Origin: CAYWFU01 sp964457585
Lineage (GTDB): Bacteria; JACRDZ01
DNA length: 64,000 nt
Direction of reading: 5' to 3'
NCBI GenBank assembly: GCA_964457585.1
Contig: CAYWFU010000001.1
Coordinates: forward strand, 1 to 64,000
The position numbers were made by a program, and so were the translations under genes. A model generated the notes under the pieces. The model saw only the letters and a program-made list of their open reading frames with translations, searched no databases and was not told the DNA's origin. This document shows positions 61,713-64,000 of the stretch, in pieces. Positions within the stretch are counted from its first letter, which is position 1; every line of letters begins with the position of its first letter.

Positions 61713-62120
61713 TCAGAATTTAGAAGATAATGTCATTATTTGTTCTTTCAATTTATTTAATTCATGTTCGTTCATTAAAAAATGATCTTTTGTGGCTTTT
61801 TTTGAGACAGAATGTATTAACATCATAGTTTGTGTGTTTGAAATTTCTCCAAATTCAGAAATTATTTTTCTGGAGGATTGGGTTTGTGGATTTATTACGC
61901 GATATTTAGTAATGATGATTCTTCTTTGCAATGAAGCATCTTCTATCTCATAACCATTATTTTTTAAAACCTGTAATGTATAATTATATACTTTATCAAA
62001 ATTTGCATTAACCTTAGCTTCGCGTGTTATTGTATTTTCTTCGAAATAGCGGGCTACTTTTGGAGTACATCCAGAGATAATAAACAAACATAAGAATATT
62101 ACTTTAATTAATTTTTTCAT
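61713..62120 (-). CDS. Small predicted outer-membrane or periplasmic lipoprotein
   Basis: This 135-aa protein has a lipoprotein signal with lipobox IISGC (Cys18). The mature part begins with NTITREAKVNANFDKVYNYT then LQVLKNNGYEIEDASLQRRI, a pattern seen in small lipoproteins with an alpha/beta fold of DUF4410/NlpB-like type, but I cannot assign a family. The ATG has an excellent ribosome site (AAGGAGGTGA at 62124-62133). It lies between the gene graveyard and the right-edge TPR gene, both in or near envelope functions. Confidence 0.75.
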   Translation of the reverse strand: MKKLIKVIFLCLFIISGCTPKVARYFEENTITREAKVNANFDKVYNYTLQVLKNNGYEIEDASLQRRIIITKYRVINPQTQSSRKIISEFGEISNTQTMMLIHSVSKKATKDHFLMNEHELNKLKEQIMTLSSKF

Positions 62121-62148
62121 TTTTTGTCACCTCCTTCTGATAAATCAG

Positions 62149-62190
62149 GCAACTACAAAAACTTCAATGTAGTTGCCCAATTCATTGGGC
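62149..62190. repeat. Paired hairpins of the GGCAACTACA family
   Basis: GGCAACTACA (62149-62158) pairs with TGTAGTTGCC (62168-62177), and the adjoining GCCCAATTCATTGGGC (62175-62190) is a second hairpin. The left flank TGATAAATCAG plus GCAACTACA matches the inverse of the 37139-37161 repeat, so both belong to one dispersed family. Confidence 0.55.
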
Positions 62191-62307
62191 TTAAAATGTA
62201 AACTTTCAACATGTATTAAATTATACTGGTAATAATTAAAGATGAAAAGTTTAGTTTTTATTTACGAGGTAGTATACATTTGCATTTCAGATACATTTGA
62301 TTTGGAA

Positions 62308-64000
62308 CTAGCTTTCATTAAAAAAACTGCGTACAATCTTATCGACTTCATCATTTACAAAAATAGAATCCCTTAAATATAAAATACTTCTATTTCTTGT
62401 CATAATAATTGTAATAGGAGCTTTATTTAATTCAAGTAAATTTTTCAGGTCAGAATTGAGAAATACCAGTTCATATGATGTTTTTTGGAATTGAAACATA
62501 AATTTTTCAATAATTTCTTTTTTCTTGTTTTCTTCCTTCGTATCAGAAATTGGATATAAATCAATATTAATTGCCAGAACTCGCAGAGATTTATCTTTAT
62601 ATTTCTGTGTAATTTTTTCCAGATAACTCAATCCCATGCTATTATCATAATTGTTAGTTGTCCAGATGTAAAGAATAATTAATGGCTCTTGATATGTATC
62701 AATATCAAAGGTGTCACCTTCAATATTTTTAAATAATATACCTGAAGGGAAAATTTTATCACGCTTAAAAGAAATATACTCTGATGTCTGTTGTAAAAAG
62801 CGCCTTGAGGATTTATCTCCTGCAATTCGTATTATAGAGTTTATGAGCAGTTCAACTTTGTTAAAATCATTTTTTGCAAGATTATATTTAATCAGTTTCT
62901 CTGCGATAAAATAGTTTCGGGTTGAAATGCTGAATGCTTTTTCATAAAATTCATATGCGTCTTCATTTTTATTACTTTTTTCTAATGCAAGCGCATAAAA
63001 ATAATATGCTTGAGCTAATGCATCTTCAACTTCAGATGTTCGTTCAATACATTCAAGATATTTTATTGGCAATAAAAATTTTTTGGCAGCTAAAGATTTA
63101 TCAACAAGCATAAATATTTTATTCGTCATTTCAATATAATCTTTTTCATATTTTTTATCTGCTGCCAGTGTTTTTCGCCAATAAATAACAGCATCATCAT
63201 AATTTCCCTCTTTTTCACACTTTTGTGCCAAACTAGCAGAAATATCTGCAATCCTTCCTTTTAATAATAAATCCTCTTTGTCAAATTCAAGAGCTTTTTC
63301 ATATGCATAAATAGCATCTTCATAAAAATCCGTATTTTTACATAATCGATCTCCTAATGTAGCCCAATCTGCTTTTTCACGTTCAAGATTCTGAACTTTT
63401 TGCCCAACCTTAATTTTCTTTTTAGTTGTTATTATTTTTGATATTGATGGCTCTTTTAATGAAATATCTACTATCTCTATAACTCCTGCAAGATCAAAAA
63501 TATTATCAAAAATATTGAATCTCATACCAATTGTAACACCATCTGAAGCAGTTAAATTTATCAAGCAATAATTTTCAGAATAAAATGTAATGGTCCCGTA
63601 TAGTTTTGGATATAATCTGTTTTTATAAGAAAAATTTTCAGCATTATCTATTTTATTTGCAAATACTACAATACTTTTATTTTTATCTATTTCACCTTTT
63701 TTATTAAAAATATATCCGGATGAATATTCAAGAAAAACATGATTTATACATATTTCACCGACTTTTTTATTGTTTGTATAAATATCATAGATAAATCCGC
63801 TATGTACTCCATGCAGTTTTCCCATTTCAATTTCAATACCAGTATCAGTAATTGCTTTTATTTTCCCTGAAGAATATAATTCTAGCGGTTTAATCCAATT
63901 AGAACGCTGTAATTGAAAAATCTGAGGATCATAAGTAATTATTTCAGCATATGATGAAATAGAGATAAGAAAAATAGATATGAAAATAATATAAAGGAAA
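62308..64000 (-). CDS. Secreted TPR protein with C-terminal thioredoxin-fold domain lacking catalytic Cys; start beyond the right edge
   Basis: The frame is open from the stop at 62308 through the ATG at 63825 and on to the window edge. Upstream of that ATG it encodes FLYIIFISIFLISISSYA, a signal peptide, then EIITYDPQIFQLQRSNWIKP. The true start is therefore just outside the window, and the internal ATG is not it. The visible ~563 residues contain an SH3-like/FlgT-like N-terminal region (GVTIGMRFNIFD), TPRs (about 215-390 of the visible part) and a TlpA/redoxin-like domain at the end (IILYIWTTNNYDNSMGLSYL, LRVLAINIDLYPI, LNKAPITIIMTRN). Where redoxins have WCxxC it has WTTNNYDN, so it is not an oxidoreductase. 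Confidence 0.75.
   Translation of the reverse strand, partial: FLYIIFISIFLISISSYAEIITYDPQIFQLQRSNWIKPLELYSSGKIKAITDTGIEIEMGKLHGVHSGFIYDIYTNNKKVGEICINHVFLEYSSGYIFNKKGEIDKNKSIVVFANKIDNAENFSYKNRLYPKLYGTITFYSENYCLINLTASDGVTIGMRFNIFDNIFDLAGVIEIVDISLKEPSISKIITTKKKIKVGQKVQNLEREKADWATLGDRLCKNTDFYEDAIYAYEKALEFDKEDLLLKGRIADISASLAQKCEKEGNYDDAVIYWRKTLAADKKYEKDYIEMTNKIFMLVDKSLAAKKFLLPIKYLECIERTSEVEDALAQAYYFYALALEKSNKNEDAYEFYEKAFSISTRNYFIAEKLIKYNLAKNDFNKVELLINSIIRIAGDKSSRRFLQQTSEYISFKRDKIFPSGILFKNIEGDTFDIDTYQEPLIILYIWTTNNYDNSMGLSYLEKITQKYKDKSLRVLAINIDLYPISDTKEENKKKEIIEKFMFQFQKTSYELVFLNSDLKNLLELNKAPITIIMTRNRSILYLRDSIFVNDEVDKIVRSFFNES

Noticed and set aside
63825..63825. ATG at 63825 as the start of the TPR/thioredoxin-fold gene
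   Set aside because: The frame stays open upstream to the window edge and encodes a clear signal peptide, so this ATG is internal.

Overview
The window is an AT-rich stretch of a Gram-negative (diderm) bacterial chromosome. A TamB-family protein, a TonB-dependent receptor, outer-membrane barrels, a LolA-like protein and a lytic transglycosylase all imply an outer membrane. The 100-N gap and several homopolymer frameshifts suggest a draft or metagenome assembly. I cannot assign a phylum; the mix (PTS regulators without a permease, HprK/RapZ/YvcK cluster, GH57 enzyme, many DUF4143 ATPases) fits an uncultivated candidate phylum. I see no tRNA, rRNA, CRISPR array or intact transposase.

Layout. 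1-1.9 kb: DUF4062 gene cut by the left edge, then a DUF4143 ATPase. 2.0-9.2 kb: TetR-controlled operon (tetR, LolD-like ATPase, two FtsX-type permeases, LolA-like protein, outer-membrane barrel), probably a lipid or lipoprotein export route, driven by a consensus sigma70 promoter. 9.5-16 kb: an HD-GYP protein and a glycolytic group gapA - (frameshifted Cys-rich peptide) - (broken PfkB/radical-SAM chimera) - divergent phosphoglycerate-kinase-like gene - tpiA. 16-28.3 kb: accessory or conflict region with a TPR protein, a SWIM-SNF2 helicase, two intact DUF4143 ATPases, a fused pair of wrecked genes, a primase-helicase-PLD protein of TOTE type coupled to an orphan OppF-type ATPase, and a BrnT-like toxin-antitoxin pair. 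28.5-37.1 kb: plus-strand envelope genes (TamB, TonB receptor) and a pgeF-like gene. 37.2-42 kb: a two-ATPase operon (one partner with tandem TPRs that contain the assembly gap) behind a promoter with three copies of a 10-bp operator half-site.

42.3-51 kb: a regulatory cluster on the minus strand, hpf - ptsN - hprK - rapZ - yvcK - GH57 glucanotransferase - ptsH - ptsI. No sugar-specific EIIC is present here, so this looks like a phosphorelay tying carbon and energy state to envelope and glycan metabolism. 51.7-59.2 kb: a nuclease-like secreted protein, a tandem U32 pair, a TPR lytic transglycosylase and a HAMP-GAF-SpoIIE-HATPase fusion. 59.4-61.6 kb: a gene graveyard (broken Phd/ParE-type pair, signal-peptide remnant, truncated barrel, beta-propeller split by a MITE). 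61.7-64 kb: a lipoprotein and a TPR/thioredoxin-fold protein running off the right edge.

The intergenic DNA is rich in palindromic elements. These include MITE-like elements with terminal inverted repeats (9300, 42042, 49641, 61337), REP-like hairpins, and an odd class of imperfect palindromes made by reiterating short words (6076, 51092, 51282, 61568). The best candidates for an undescribed system are the remnant Cys-rich-peptide/radical-SAM/PGK-like cassette inside the gapA-tpiA operon, the two-ATPase operon at 37.2-42 kb, and the OppF-TOTE pair at 23.7-27.6 kb.
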